NCBI RefSeq assembly: GCF_011378715.1
Contig: NZ_WTKU01000010.1
Coordinates: 1-64,000 of the forward strand
Source of the DNA: Psychromonas sp. SA13A
Lineage (GTDB): Bacteria; Pseudomonadota; Gammaproteobacteria; Enterobacterales; Psychromonadaceae
DNA length: 64,000 bases
Direction: 5' to 3'
Part shown: positions 28,999-37,898 of the stretch, in pieces
Layout: every line of letters begins with the position of its first letter
Position numbering within the stretch: position 1 is the stretch's first letter
Notes under the pieces: model-generated
The model's database searches: none
What the model was told of the DNA's origin: nothing
What the model saw: only the letters and a program-made list of their open reading frames with translations
Translations under genes and position numbers: made by a program

Positions 28999-29736
28999 TT
29001 ATGCTAAACCACCGTTGACACGAATGACTTGTGAGTTTATCCAATTACCATCTGGACCAACGATGCTTGCAACTACGTTGGCGACTTCTTCTGGTGTACC
29101 GATGCGACCTAAAGGAGACATTTTTGCCATGCCATTGATTTGTTCTTCTGATTTACCCGTGAAGAATAGCTCTGTACCGATTGGACCCGGTGCTATCGCG
29201 TTTACAGTAATATTGCGGCCAGTTAGCTCGTTTGCGAGTACGTGTACCAACCCTTCTACTCCGGATTTTGACGCGATATAAGGGCCATAAGCTGGAAATG
29301 ATTTGGCAATCACACTGGTAGAAATTGCAATAATTCGTCCACCATCTGTTAAATGCTGCGCGGCATAAGCAAGTACTAAGAAGGCACCACGTAAATTGGT
29401 TTGAATGGTTTTATCAAAATCAGCCAAGCCCTCTGGCGTTATTTTTGTCATGGTCATCATGCCTGCATTATGGATCACAACATCCAATTGCCCGTTAATC
29501 GCCATGCTCTCGTTAAATAAGCGTTTAACATCTTCGTCACTGGCGATATCAGCTTGGATAGCAACAGCTTGACCGCCCTTCGCTTGAATAATGCTGACCG
29601 TTTCCTGTGCACTTTCTTTGTTACCAGCATAGTTTACAATCACGCTATAACCGTCATTAGCTAAACGTTCTGCTATTGCGCGGCCAATGCCTCGCGATGC
29701 ACCGGTTACTAAGGCAGTTTTGGTCGTATTAGTCAT
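28999..29736 (-). CDS. Short-chain dehydrogenase/reductase
   Basis: The 245-residue SDR enzyme has the cofactor motif TGASRGIGRAIAERL (about 14-28), NAG of the fold (IHNAGMM), catalytic Ser in ISTSVIAKSFPAYGPYIASKSG with the YxxxK pair (YIASK), and the C-terminal WINSQVIRVNGGLA. It is of the 3-oxoacyl-ACP-reductase-like type; the substrate is unknown. It stands alone on the minus strand. Confidence 0.92.
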   Translation of the reverse strand: MTNTTKTALVTGASRGIGRAIAERLANDGYSVIVNYAGNKESAQETVSIIQAKGGQAVAIQADIASDEDVKRLFNESMAINGQLDVVIHNAGMMTMTKITPEGLADFDKTIQTNLRGAFLVLAYAAQHLTDGGRIIAISTSVIAKSFPAYGPYIASKSGVEGLVHVLANELTGRNITVNAIAPGPIGTELFFTGKSEEQINGMAKMSPLGRIGTPEEVANVVASIVGPDGNWINSQVIRVNGGLA

Positions 29737-29845
29737 TGCAGTTGTTCCTTATAGTTTATTGTTATTCAAGCAGAATGGGATGTTAATGCTTAAAGTTATT
29801 TAATATCGAATAAAGTAAATAGGTGCTCATATTCAGAAATATGCC

Positions 29846-30433
29846 CTAACATCCAATGGGAATGTTAAGGTTTACTATTGTCACCACCACCCATTTACCT
29901 TCAATCATTTGTTCTATTTTAATCCTAGCGGCACTGATTCCGATTAAGAGATTCATCTCTTTATTAAATGAATCTCTATCAAATAGTGGTATCCACTCCT
30001 GCCCATCGTGTTGTAAAACAGCTTGCTTAATTTCAGCAAGGGTTACTTCAGGAAAGCAATCTAACGGGATGTTCTCAAAGTCAGGCAATTTAAATTGGTG
30101 TGTAGCGGAATTGTCGATCGTTAGCCAATCGCTAGTGCAATGTTTCCAATCCAATAAGTCTAAGTGTGGGCCTTCATCTTGAATCGACATGCTTGTTTCG
30201 AGCTGTAAACTCGCTCTTATTTTATCGTTTTTATTAGCTACAAGAATTAGGTTCGCGTTAGAAATTTGATCCTGCATGTCTAAGGGAATGGTAATACGAT
30301 CTTTAAAAGGTTCGGCTAGATTAATCGTTTTGCTAATTGAAGTTGTTGCATTGGGAATGATATTAATTTCATTGATTGCCGCATTTAGCATGCTACTGAA
30401 CAAGCATATTAAACAGATAACTATATGTTTCAT
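29846..30433 (-). CDS. Secreted hypothetical protein
   Basis: 195 residues from ATG 30433, which has GGGAG 8 bases upstream; the frame is also open 18 bases further up. The N-terminus MKHIVICLICLFSSMLNAAIN is a signal peptide. The mature part contains paired Cys residues (HCTSDWLT, LDCFPE, final IPIGC) and looks beta-rich. I do not recognise a family. Confidence 0.6.
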   Translation of the reverse strand: MKHIVICLICLFSSMLNAAINEINIIPNATTSISKTINLAEPFKDRITIPLDMQDQISNANLILVANKNDKIRASLQLETSMSIQDEGPHLDLLDWKHCTSDWLTIDNSATHQFKLPDFENIPLDCFPEVTLAEIKQAVLQHDGQEWIPLFDRDSFNKEMNLLIGISAARIKIEQMIEGKWVVVTIVNLNIPIGC

Positions 30434-30868
30434 TTGCTTTACTCCCAACATCGATTAAAAGTTACCAAGCCACTATAAACCTATCTACACGATTTTAAAA
30501 TACGCTAACTATAGATCGCACGTTGATTAAATTTCTTCTTCAAAAAGCGCTTACTGATCATATTACTGACACACTTTTAGAAGACTAGCGCACAGATTTT
30601 ATTATTCATTAACGACAAGTTGCAATGAGTTGTATAGGTTAACGTTTTGTTAATATTTAGCTATTAATTCAACAAACTAGCAGCAACATTTAGTAATCAA
30701 TGCTCTCTTTTAAACTGTACTTTATTTAACACCTTAATTATTTAAATATTACTTTATGTAACAGAATGTTAACTCCGTTTTTAAGCAGCGCCTACCCGAG
30801 AAACGAACAGAAGCGTATCTGGTTTAATCAGGCTAGGTGGCGTTTTATATTTTAATCAAGGATCAACA
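30434..30868. other. Intergenic region before purU
   Basis: About 430 AT-rich bases holding the two divergent promoters. Near the purU end, 30786-30843, the bases CGCCTA and TAGGTGGCG and the small CTG..CAG hairpin between them could form a weak structure, but it matches no riboswitch I know. No open frame of note. Confidence 0.35.
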
Positions 30869-31747
30869 ATGTCTGATATCAAATCAATACCACAAACTCA
30901 CATCATCACTGCAGACTGCATTAGCAAACCAGGCACTGTTGATGTGGTTACTCGCTTTTTATTTAAACAAGGTTTTTATATTAATGAGATCCATTCATTT
31001 GTTGATACAACTGAAAATCGCTTTTTTATACGCGTAGAGTTTAGAGCAGAGACAGATAAGGTGTTTGACCGCGAAGACTTTTGTGAGCAGTTTCAACAAC
31101 GAGCCAATGAATTTGATATGCAATGGCAATTAGCTTCTAGACCTTATAAATCAAAGGTAGTGATCATGGTTTCTAAGCATGACCACTGTTTAAATGACCT
31201 TTTATATCGTTACCGTACTGGTGACCTTAATATTGAAATTCCGGCGATTATATCAAACCACCCTGACTTAGAAGAACTCGCTAAATGGCATGGTATTCCT
31301 TATTACCATTTACCGATCTCTAAAGAGACAAAACCACAGCAAGAAGCAAAAGTACTTAAAATCATTGAAGATAGTGACGCTGATTTAGTGGTATTAGCCC
31401 GTTATATGCAGGTGCTTTCCAGCGAAATGTCTAAAAAACTGTCCGGCAAAGCGATTAATATTCATCATTCATTATTACCCGGATTTAAAGGCGCAAAGCC
31501 TTATTACCAAGCCTATGACCGTGGTATTAAGTTGGTGGGAGCAACCGCCCATTACGTCAGTGATGACCTTGATGAGGGGCCGATTATTAGTCAATGTGTA
31601 GAAACCGTTGACCATAGTTATTACCCACAAGATTTGGCCGCCAAAGGCCGCGATATCGAGTGTTTAACTTTGTCACGCGCGGTACGTTGGCATATTGAGC
31701 ATCGTATTTTCTTGAATGGTAGTAAAACGGTGGTTTTTTCTAAGTAG
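30869..31747 (+). CDS. purU: Formyltetrahydrofolate deformylase
   Basis: Hydrolyses 10-formyl-tetrahydrofolate to formate and tetrahydrofolate, balancing one-carbon pools and supplying formate to PurT. The 292-residue protein has an N-terminal ACT domain (ITADCISKPGTVDVVTRFLF) and a C-terminal formyltransferase-like domain with ARYMQVLSSEMS, the catalytic INIHHSLLPGFKGAKPY and the Asp in YVSDDLDEGPII. Ribosome-binding site AAGGA lies 7 bases before ATG. A strong terminator follows the stop. Confidence 0.96.
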   Translation: MSDIKSIPQTHIITADCISKPGTVDVVTRFLFKQGFYINEIHSFVDTTENRFFIRVEFRAETDKVFDREDFCEQFQQRANEFDMQWQLASRPYKSKVVIMVSKHDHCLNDLLYRYRTGDLNIEIPAIISNHPDLEELAKWHGIPYYHLPISKETKPQQEAKVLKIIEDSDADLVVLARYMQVLSSEMSKKLSGKAINIHHSLLPGFKGAKPYYQAYDRGIKLVGATAHYVSDDLDEGPIISQCVETVDHSYYPQDLAAKGRDIECLTLSRAVRWHIEHRIFLNGSKTVVFSK

Positions 31748-31783
31748 CGATTTAAGGTTTATTAAAATTCGAATAATTTATAT

Positions 31784-31810
31784 GCTGCATGGAAATGCAG
31801 CTTTTTTTTA
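31784..31810 (+). terminator. Intrinsic terminator of purU
   Basis: Perfect 7-base stem GCTGCAT/ATGCAGC (31784-31790 with 31795-31801), loop GGAA, followed by a run of eight or nine T. It lies 37 bases after the purU stop. Confidence 0.92.
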
Positions 31811-31826
31811 ATTTGATTCACCGCTT

Positions 31827-32039
31827 TAGCTCGTCTCCGCTCGTGAGGTCAGTTTTATCATTATTAGCTCTGGTTTAGCCCTGTCGGCGACACGTCTTTC
31901 TTTTATCAGAAAAGAAAGGCGGCAAAGAAACTGACACCGGATCGTTTTGTGATGGCTGTGCTGAATTCAACATTGCAGTTTCTTTTTGATTTAAAACGAA
32001 AGGCTAGCAATGGATGCTTTGAGTTTGGTTTAATTTTTT
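31827..32039. repeat. Structured repeat, copy 5, lacking the junction module
   Basis: Opens with GCTCGTCTCCGCTCGTGAGG and keeps the first hairpin (CTTTCTTTT/AAAAGAAAGG at about 31896-31919) and the following GGCAAAGAAACTGACACCG. It then jumps directly to the spacer part of the unit (GTGATGGCT...GAAAGGCTAGCAATG). The whole three-way junction of copies 1-4 is missing, about 150 bases. Confidence 0.8.
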
Positions 32040-32096
32040 TACTCGTCTGCGCTCGGCTTGGCTGCTTGATATTTATTAACAGTGGTTTCGCCCTCC
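32040..32096. repeat. Structured repeat, copy 6, 5' end only
   Basis: Begins ACTCGTCTGCGCTCGG and continues through GATATTTATTAACAGTGG and TTTCGCCCT, matching the opening of copy 1 (22660-22711), then stops abruptly at CCCAGCTACTT. The break marks the edge of the accessory region that follows. Confidence 0.75.
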
Positions 32097-32103
32097 CAGC
32101 TAC

Positions 32104-32346
32104 TTAATTCAAAATAGAACTCGAAACACAGCATTTTATCTTCTTCGTTAGGAGTAAATCTGATATCACTAATACTTCCTTCATTTTCAAGCTTCTTAAT
32201 ACCACTTTCCCTTCAACAATATGAGCGTCATCATCAGCAATATTCAGCGCTGTCTCGATTAATTGTGCATGACGAACTGCTGATACTGATTCTAATTCAG
32301 TCATTAAATTGATTTTTATCGCATTGCGATCTTCTGCTTTTGACAC
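32104..32346 (-). CDS. Small hypothetical protein, possibly truncated
   Basis: 80 residues, with a regular first part (MTELESVSAVRHAQLIETAL, then DDAHIVEGKVVLRSLK) and an irregular tail. Its 3' end lies 8 bases from the broken repeat copy 6. The tail may be foreign sequence acquired when the gene was cut. No family recognised. Confidence 0.35.
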   Translation of the reverse strand: MSKAEDRNAIKINLMTELESVSAVRHAQLIETALNIADDDAHIVEGKVVLRSLKMKEVLVISDLLLTKKIKCCVSSSILN

Positions 32347-32481
32347 AAAGAAATGTATCTTTCCATTTAACTTTCGATGACATGCGGCATTATGTATTAG
32401 TACATATAATGCATCACAAATAACTTAATACGTACCACCGTTTACAGAGAAACTACGCTATCCTAAACACCGTAAATCTAC

Positions 32482-33186
32482 CTAAGGTTCAAAATGGCTA
32501 ACATTGCCAATAACTTCAGATATAACAGCGTTGAACAGTAAATAAATATCTGTGCTTGGAGACGCATAGTTTGGTTTATTAAACCAAGAGGCCATTAAGT
32601 CAATTTTTGTCCTCTTAGCGATTTTACCTAATACTTTTTTATCATCCATATTCAGTAACTGGTACCGGCTTGTAATAAATGAAAGCATTCAAATTAGAAA
32701 TACAGAAGTACCTTTAAGCTCAGCCATATGATCACAGGAATACAAAGCTTTATCTAAGTTGTTTTCCTTTAGATAACTAAAAATGTTAGTGGCATAGTCA
32801 GTAATAGCTATTAAATCACTGTCATAATTATTGATTTGGGTAGTGATTTCTGAAATAGAAAAATTAACTATGTCAGAAATCCCTTTGGAGCAGCGTTTAT
32901 TAAACAACAGTCCAACATCATTATTTTCAAAAATCAGGTTGGTTCTTACGTGAAGCAAAGCTTTTTTGTAATCTGATGAATTACAGTAAAATTTTATTTT
33001 ATCCAAAGCTATTTTTGTTCTGTTGTATTTTGAAGGGTCAACACCTCGAAGTAAATTTCTAGCTTTTTTAGAATGAATATCCAGTATTTGAATTATAGTT
33101 ACTATGATCCTGAAATTATAAAATTGGCACATGAATGTACTTGATCGTTGAATCTGCATTTCATAACGTATAAGTAAATTAACCAT
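32482..33186 (-). pseudogene. Hypothetical gene split by an in-frame TGA
   Basis: A 165-codon frame (from ATG 33186) ends in TGA at 32691-32689 and is followed at once, in the same frame, by ATG and 68 more codons to 32482. Read through, it would be about 234 residues with a Lys/Asn-rich, helical composition (SKKARNLLRGVDPSKYNRTK, later SRYQLLNMDDKKVLGKIAKR). One nonsense change in a single gene is the simplest view; two tightly abutting genes (TGAATG) are possible. No family recognised. It is divergent from the gene starting at 33202, 15 bases away. Confidence 0.45.
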
Positions 33187-33201
33187 TTATTGAGAGAATT
33201 T

Positions 33202-33726
33202 ATGCAAAAGAATATAACTAAGAATGATGATGTAAACTCAAAAATTAATACAACTTCATTTAGAACAATATTAGTTCCTACTTTCAATAAAATAGTAGTA
33301 GAAAGGGGAGAAGCATTTCATATTCGCCCTGACTTTAACAGTGAAGATTTTGATGCCCTATTCAATAATATCTATCACGGTATTATTTATAATTTTTTCC
33401 TACAACTTGAGGAAAAAGAAATATTATCATATGAAGAATACACTTATTTATATGAACATTATTTACGAATCTTAATCTTTGATGGTGTAAAAACGGTTAT
33501 TTACGGTGAAAGTACTATATTAACGGCTTCTACTTTCTCCCAAAAATCAGGGAGCTACATAACTCCCCTTTATAAGCGCGATACACTGCGCATACATAAT
33601 AAAATTACTAAAGAACTTATGGCAGAAGAACGTGAGCTGAAAAAGATACGCCAGAGGGAACAGTTAAAGAGGGATAAGGAAGAGGAGAAAAAGTTTAAAG
33701 AATGTCTCGATCGTTACTCAAAATAA
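33202..33726 (+). CDS. Hypothetical protein with charged coiled-coil tail
   Basis: 174 residues from ATG 33202 (GAGAGA upstream); a TTG 12 bases earlier is in frame but has no ribosome-binding site. The globular part (about 20-135) is followed by a strongly charged helix, KELMAEERELKKIRQREQ and then KRDKEEEKKF, which should be coiled-coil. Not recognised. It is the first of a small plus-strand series with the 55-residue frame and the propeller-like gene. Confidence 0.5.
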   Translation: MQKNITKNDDVNSKINTTSFRTILVPTFNKIVVERGEAFHIRPDFNSEDFDALFNNIYHGIIYNFFLQLEEKEILSYEEYTYLYEHYLRILIFDGVKTVIYGESTILTASTFSQKSGSYITPLYKRDTLRIHNKITKELMAEERELKKIRQREQLKRDKEEEKKFKECLDRYSK

Positions 33727-33869
33727 TAAATCCCGAATATAAATATTCGAGGTTTTCATCTACAGATTATCTTATAATTAAAAAAGGTTTCGTGAAATTA
33801 AATGCGTCACTCTATATAGGCAAAGCAACGGTGATAACATCATCATTCATAAAAATGTTCAACGAATAA
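33702..33869 (+). CDS. Possible 55-residue small protein
   Basis: A short open frame beginning at ATG 33702 inside the end of the previous gene (25-base overlap) and ending 9 bases before the next start. The predicted protein begins MSRSLLKIINPEYKYSRFSS and ends SFIKMFNE. It fills exactly the space between two same-strand genes, which is why I list it. No family recognised. Confidence 0.3.
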   Translation: MSRSLLKIINPEYKYSRFSSTDYLIIKKGFVKLNASLYIGKATVITSSFIKMFNE

Positions 33870-33878
33870 GAGATAGTG

Positions 33879-34510
33879 ATGGACAACTTCAATTTAAATT
33901 TACTACACCCAGATAACAAGCGAGCATTACGTAGTAAAAGACATCAATATCTTATTGAGATATTCAACCTAGAAACACAACAAGTGTTATTCCAAAGAGA
34001 AGATTTGGGTGGCTACCACCGATGCGGTACTTTTACAGAAGATGAAAACGTAGTTATTTATGTTACTTTCGATAAACACTGGTACCTTTCTCCGATTATC
34101 AACATATGGGACTTAGAAAAGGACCATGTTGAATCTATCTTCACATCCCATAATAGCCAATTGGAATCGATGCTAATCGCTTATAACAGGCACAAACAGC
34201 GCCTTGTACTCGGTTCTTGTTTTGATGGCGAGATCAGCACTTATGATATTAAAAAGCGTAAAGTCATAAAGCACATCCCCTCCTGTCCAGAGAAAAAAAC
34301 ACCCAAATTCTTTACTTAGATTTATCTGGTTGTGGAGAAAAAATAGCAGTATTACGAGAAGATATACTCACTGTTTATAATTTTAAAACAGGTGAAAAAC
34401 TATTTAGTACACCACTATTAACAACCTATACAAGATGTCAGTTTCACGAAACAGAACCAAATATCAGTATAACTCATTCTGAAAAATCACCCATCCACAT
34501 CAACTATTAA
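33879..34510 (+). pseudogene. WD40/propeller-like protein broken by a frameshift at an A7 run
   Basis: The first frame gives about 146 residues with repeat-like blades (IEIFNLETQQVLFQ, IINIWDLEKDHVES, ISTYDIKKRKVIKHI) and stops at 34319. The next blades continue in another frame from about 34304 to TAA 34508: ILYLDLSGCGEKIAVL, then LTVYNFKTGEKLFSTPLL. The switch falls on seven A at 34293-34299; adding one A restores a single frame of about 210 codons. It is either a mutation, a sequencing slip or a site of polymerase slippage. ATG 33879 is preferred over the GTG three bases earlier. Confidence 0.65.
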
Positions 34511-34578
34511 TCAATTGAAGTTTAATATCAGACTTGCTCATTCGAGAAAATGGAGTTCCATGCATCGTTTACTCGTTA

Positions 34579-35706
34579 TTACAGCTTAACAAATAGCAAT
34601 ACACTACTAATAACTGAATACAGTGCTAGCAAACAAGCAAGAGAAGTAAATGGTTTCCTAAATATAAGTTTTTTGAACTGATAAACGGGGGCCATGGAAT
34701 ATTCATCGATGGGAAAGCCAGTCTGATATTGTTGCAATACACGTCGGAATTGGAGAGCATCTTGATATCGATTTTCAGGCTCAACATAAAGCGCTTTACT
34801 TAACACTGCCTGTAACTCTTTATTGCTAATTTTTTTCAAATCTCTTTGCTCAAGCTGATTGCTGGTTAAAAGGTAAAACAGGATCGCTCCCAATGAATAA
34901 ACATCCGACATCGCTTCACAGTGTTCTCCTGCTATTTGCTCAGGTGCACTCCAATTCTTTGAGAATGCTTTAATAGTTTCCCTATTATCAGCTTTAGCAC
35001 TCGTTTTAAACTTCTTAGCCAGGCCAAGATCTATCAACACCAAATGACCTTGGTTGTTGATAATAATATTCTGTGGCTTTAAATCACCATGATAAATATC
35101 TCGATGGTGCAAATAACACACAGCCTCGAGGAGTTGCATAAAAACATCTATTTTTTGTTTCTGATTGCACTCACTATTAGAGAGCCATAAATCTAAGGAT
35201 TCACCATCGATATAATCCATAACAATACAAGCATGATCTAATACTTCAGATACACCATAAATACTGCAAATATTGGGATGATCTAATGCCATCAAACTAG
35301 ATGCTTCACTAAAAAACATCGCAGTTTGTTGGTGACTATTTAACTTGTCACGTCGCAGGATTTTAACTGCCGCTTTATGAATTTCATTTTCTGTCTTAGA
35401 CGGGTTAGAAATAGTTTGTTCTGCATGGAAGACCAATCCCATTCCACCAGCGTCCGAAAGTAAACGTTTAATGCTAAATCCCATTACCTCCTGAGCGATA
35501 AATGATTGCCATGACGTGCGCGTTGAACTTGTTAACTGCTGTGATATTAATTCGCTACTAGAAAGAGGTATATCATCAACCTGTAACATCCTTTCTAACT
35601 CATCAGCTTTAGCTGAGTCGATGTTTTTAAGCTTAGATAATTGTAACTGCTGCTCAGCGGGGCTTAAACTAGAAAGCTCTGTATACAAAGTGACGATATC
35701 TATCAT
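34579..35706 (-). CDS. Ser/Thr protein kinase with C-terminal membrane anchor
   Basis: 375 residues from ATG 35706, whose first bases overlap the TGA of the sigma-factor gene (ATGA coupling). Hanks-type motifs: a glycine loop variant SDAGGMGLVFHAE, Lys in AAVKILRR (about 115), a HRD-variant HGDLKPQN (Asp about 208), DLG instead of DFG (IDLGLAKK, about 226), and SAPEQ. A single hydrophobic segment ends the chain (SLACLLALYSVISSVLLFVKL region), placing the kinase domain in the cytoplasm. The Gly in HGD marks an RD-minus kinase that may not need activation-loop phosphorylation. Its likely substrate is the adjacent sigma factor. Confidence 0.9.
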   Translation of the reverse strand: MIDIVTLYTELSSLSPAEQQLQLSKLKNIDSAKADELERMLQVDDIPLSSSELISQQLTSSTRTSWQSFIAQEVMGFSIKRLLSDAGGMGLVFHAEQTISNPSKTENEIHKAAVKILRRDKLNSHQQTAMFFSEASSLMALDHPNICSIYGVSEVLDHACIVMDYIDGESLDLWLSNSECNQKQKIDVFMQLLEAVCYLHHRDIYHGDLKPQNIIINNQGHLVLIDLGLAKKFKTSAKADNRETIKAFSKNWSAPEQIAGEHCEAMSDVYSLGAILFYLLTSNQLEQRDLKKISNKELQAVLSKALYVEPENRYQDALQFRRVLQQYQTGFPIDEYSMAPVYQFKKLIFRKPFTSLACLLALYSVISSVLLFVKL

Positions 35707-36290
35707 TCGATTAACTTTGCTCTTAACCAAGTAACAGCAAACTTTAAATCGTTATCCGCCGTTCGCGTCGATATCGACAGCATATCTGCAATCTGTTGAT
35801 GTGAGATCATGGCAAAGTTTTTTAGTTCAAAAACCTCCGACTGCCTAGGGTGGTTTTCGCGAAGAAGATCTAATGCATTGACAAGATCAATACTCTCATC
35901 CCAATTAGGCTGATGTTCCGGGACCTGTGTTATTTCAGAGGCTAAATATTCACGTTTTGACTGTTGTTTATTAACGAATGATTGGTGAGGCTTGCCAAAT
36001 AGAAGGTGCCAAACAGACACGCGAATATAATCAAAAAAATCGTGACGACTTTCAAAGGGTAACTCATCATTTCGCCAGCGATGTAATTTGATGATCGACT
36101 CACTAGCAAGCTCAGTAATAGAGGAATCATGTAAAATAGTTTCGTTAGGTTGTTTTTTTTGCAGATATTTAGCCACAATTGCACGAATATCTTGATACGC
36201 GTACTCAAGAAACTCCTTACTTTTGCTTTCATCCCTATTCTGCCAACCAATCAATAATTCAGTTGCATTATCTAACTCTTTTATCGACAC
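35703..36290 (-). CDS. ECF-type sigma factor (TIGR02999/ECF43-like)
   Basis: 195 residues from GTG 36290, with GGAG 7 bases upstream. Sigma region 2 is at about 28-100 (YQDIRAIVAKYLQKKQPNET, ELASESIIKLHRW, HDFFDYIRVSVWHLL). Region 4 is at about 130-195 (HPRQSEVFELKNFAMISHQQ, ADMLSISTRTADNDLKFA). The spacing and the HTH resemble the sigma-70 X6 family. In Vibrio parahaemolyticus an ECF43 factor (EcfP) is switched on by phosphorylation from its neighbouring kinase PknT. There is no anti-sigma gene here; the coupled kinase gene fits the same logic. The match to EcfP is by arrangement and motif memory, not alignment. Confidence 0.83.
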   Translation of the reverse strand: MSIKELDNATELLIGWQNRDESKSKEFLEYAYQDIRAIVAKYLQKKQPNETILHDSSITELASESIIKLHRWRNDELPFESRHDFFDYIRVSVWHLLFGKPHQSFVNKQQSKREYLASEITQVPEHQPNWDESIDLVNALDLLRENHPRQSEVFELKNFAMISHQQIADMLSISTRTADNDLKFAVTWLRAKLIE

Positions 36291-36373
36291 CTAACACTCC
36301 TTGATATTCATCGTTAATAAAATGAATCATCATCTATTTCTCTGATTATTTCTAGTTATTCCAACTATTAATG

Positions 36374-37066
36374 TTAACTTATCTCGTTAATGCTCAATTC
36401 ATTAAGATTAAGTATGCAAAGTTCATTAACTGATGAGTAAGTATCTATCCAAAAGCGGTTATTCACGTTAACAACAGATTGTACAGGTGTATGCCCATGT
36501 ACAACATAATCAACAGAATCAATGGTTAAACAACCCCCTTTTTCTGCCAACGGCCGACTCCATAAGGTTTGCCAAATATCATCGTCCGATAAAGTTCCGC
36601 TTTGTAATGTCGACCAATCACGCGGTGCAGATGCATGTGACACACCGACTGTTAAACCATTCACCGCAATGGTACGCGTTAATGGCATCGCTATTTCAAT
36701 CAGCGTTTTCCAACGCATCAGCAGATCAAAGCGATCTAAGTTGTCGGTTAACCATTGCCCATGGTCTGATTTTAAATGATCCCAAAATTTAGATGATTTA
36801 AATCCCAGTATAAAAAGTTGCTCATGATTTCCCATTACCGAATAAAACCACTTCTCAGTTAATAAATTTAAACAACCAATGCTGTCGCTTCCTCTACCAA
36901 TTAAATCACCAGTGCAAAATAACCTGTCTAATTTAAAATCAAATTTAAGCGAAGCCAGTTGCTTAAAAAGTTGCTTCAACTGCCCGTGAATATCCCCGAC
37001 AATATAATCGTTACCGACACGGTTAAGGGCACTATAAACATGTTGCTTGCGCGGTTTAAATTGCAT
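36374..37066 (-). CDS. Ser/Thr-type metallophosphatase (PrpA/PP2A-like)
   Basis: 230 residues from ATG 37066, chosen because GGAG sits 6 bases upstream; the frame extends 45 bases further. Calcineurin-type metal-binding motifs are complete: VGDIHGQ (GDxHG), TGDLIGRG (GDxxGRG), MGNHEQ (GNHE), VSHAS and VVHGHTPV. It would dephosphorylate proteins. It lies 84 bases upstream of the sigma factor-kinase pair on the same strand, which supplies the opposing activity to the kinase. Confidence 0.9.
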   Translation of the reverse strand: MQFKPRKQHVYSALNRVGNDYIVGDIHGQLKQLFKQLASLKFDFKLDRLFCTGDLIGRGSDSIGCLNLLTEKWFYSVMGNHEQLFILGFKSSKFWDHLKSDHGQWLTDNLDRFDLLMRWKTLIEIAMPLTRTIAVNGLTVGVSHASAPRDWSTLQSGTLSDDDIWQTLWSRPLAEKGGCLTIDSVDYVVHGHTPVQSVVNVNNRFWIDTYSSVNELCILNLNELSINEIS

Positions 37067-37130
37067 GACAGTCTCCATGAATAAAGGTGAATCACCATCC
37101 ATTGATGACAACTCACATCAGAATCTCAAT

Positions 37131-37703
37131 TTATTTTTGTATGAGCTTTCCCCAAAAAAGAGTATTAGCTTGGTAACCAGGTTTCAGCATAGTAATAATA
37201 ACCATCAGTACGCTCCCCATAAATAGATAAAAGCCAAAACCAACCTCATCGATAGGTAAACTGTAATTGTCGCTGCTACGACTTGAAGTATGAATAACCG
37301 ATTCAGAAATCACTTCATAAAAACGCCAGCCAATGACCACCAGCAACACGAAGATCAAACAGCGTGAGACAGCTTGCTTTGCACCAAGCAAGTAACTGCA
37401 AAGTGTCACAATTGCAATAATATAGAGCCATGCGGGTGTTGATTCACTCAATGAAAATGAATGTCCCCAATATTCACCGAACGTAAATAGACTACTAAAC
37501 ATCAAACTACATAAGCTACACACCGCAAAGAAGTTCATTAACTTAATACTTGATGTATCTGCTTTTAATACCCTTTCAGCTGTTTCATCGAAAGCTGCTT
37601 TTGCCTTATCCAACGACTGTGACTGCTTCAAAACTGTTGATAGATTCTCTGCTCGTTTTTGTGCTTCATTCGCCATTTCAACCGTTCTGCTTTTAATGGT
37701 CAT
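37131..37703 (-). CDS. Membrane protein with N-terminal coiled coil
   Basis: 190 residues. The first 45 are a charged helix (ANEAQKRAENLSTVLKQSQS). Four hydrophobic segments follow (about 56-74, 90-106, 112-130 and 158-175). Ribosome-binding site AAAGGAAA precedes ATG 37703. It sits 64 bases upstream of the phosphatase gene and probably belongs to the same transcript. Not recognised; it may be the membrane sensor of the locus. Confidence 0.6.
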   Translation of the reverse strand: MTIKSRTVEMANEAQKRAENLSTVLKQSQSLDKAKAAFDETAERVLKADTSSIKLMNFFAVCSLCSLMFSSLFTFGEYWGHSFSLSESTPAWLYIIAIVTLCSYLLGAKQAVSRCLIFVLLVVIGWRFYEVISESVIHTSSRSSDNYSLPIDEVGFGFYLFMGSVLMVIITMLKPGYQANTLFWGKLIQK

Positions 37704-37898
37704 AATAGGGTTTCCTTTTAATATTACATCGTCATTAATATAATTTTGAATCGCTAGCCTAATGACTTATTAATGTTAGCTTGCAATTTAATGTGAATAT
37801 ACTCAGGTGGCGTACACAAATTAGATTTACGCAACCTACTTATAAATTTGTATTCAAGAAAACCATGACAGGATGGTCTTGGTTCTTGATAATTTCAT

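Noticed and set aside
30786-30843. Riboswitch upstream of purU
   Set aside because: Only a weak, irregular pairing was found and no known folate or purine aptamer core was recognisable.
33342-33390. Possible toxin fold in the 33202 gene
   Set aside because: The globular part shows no motif I can name; the lysine-rich tail alone is no evidence of toxin or antitoxin.
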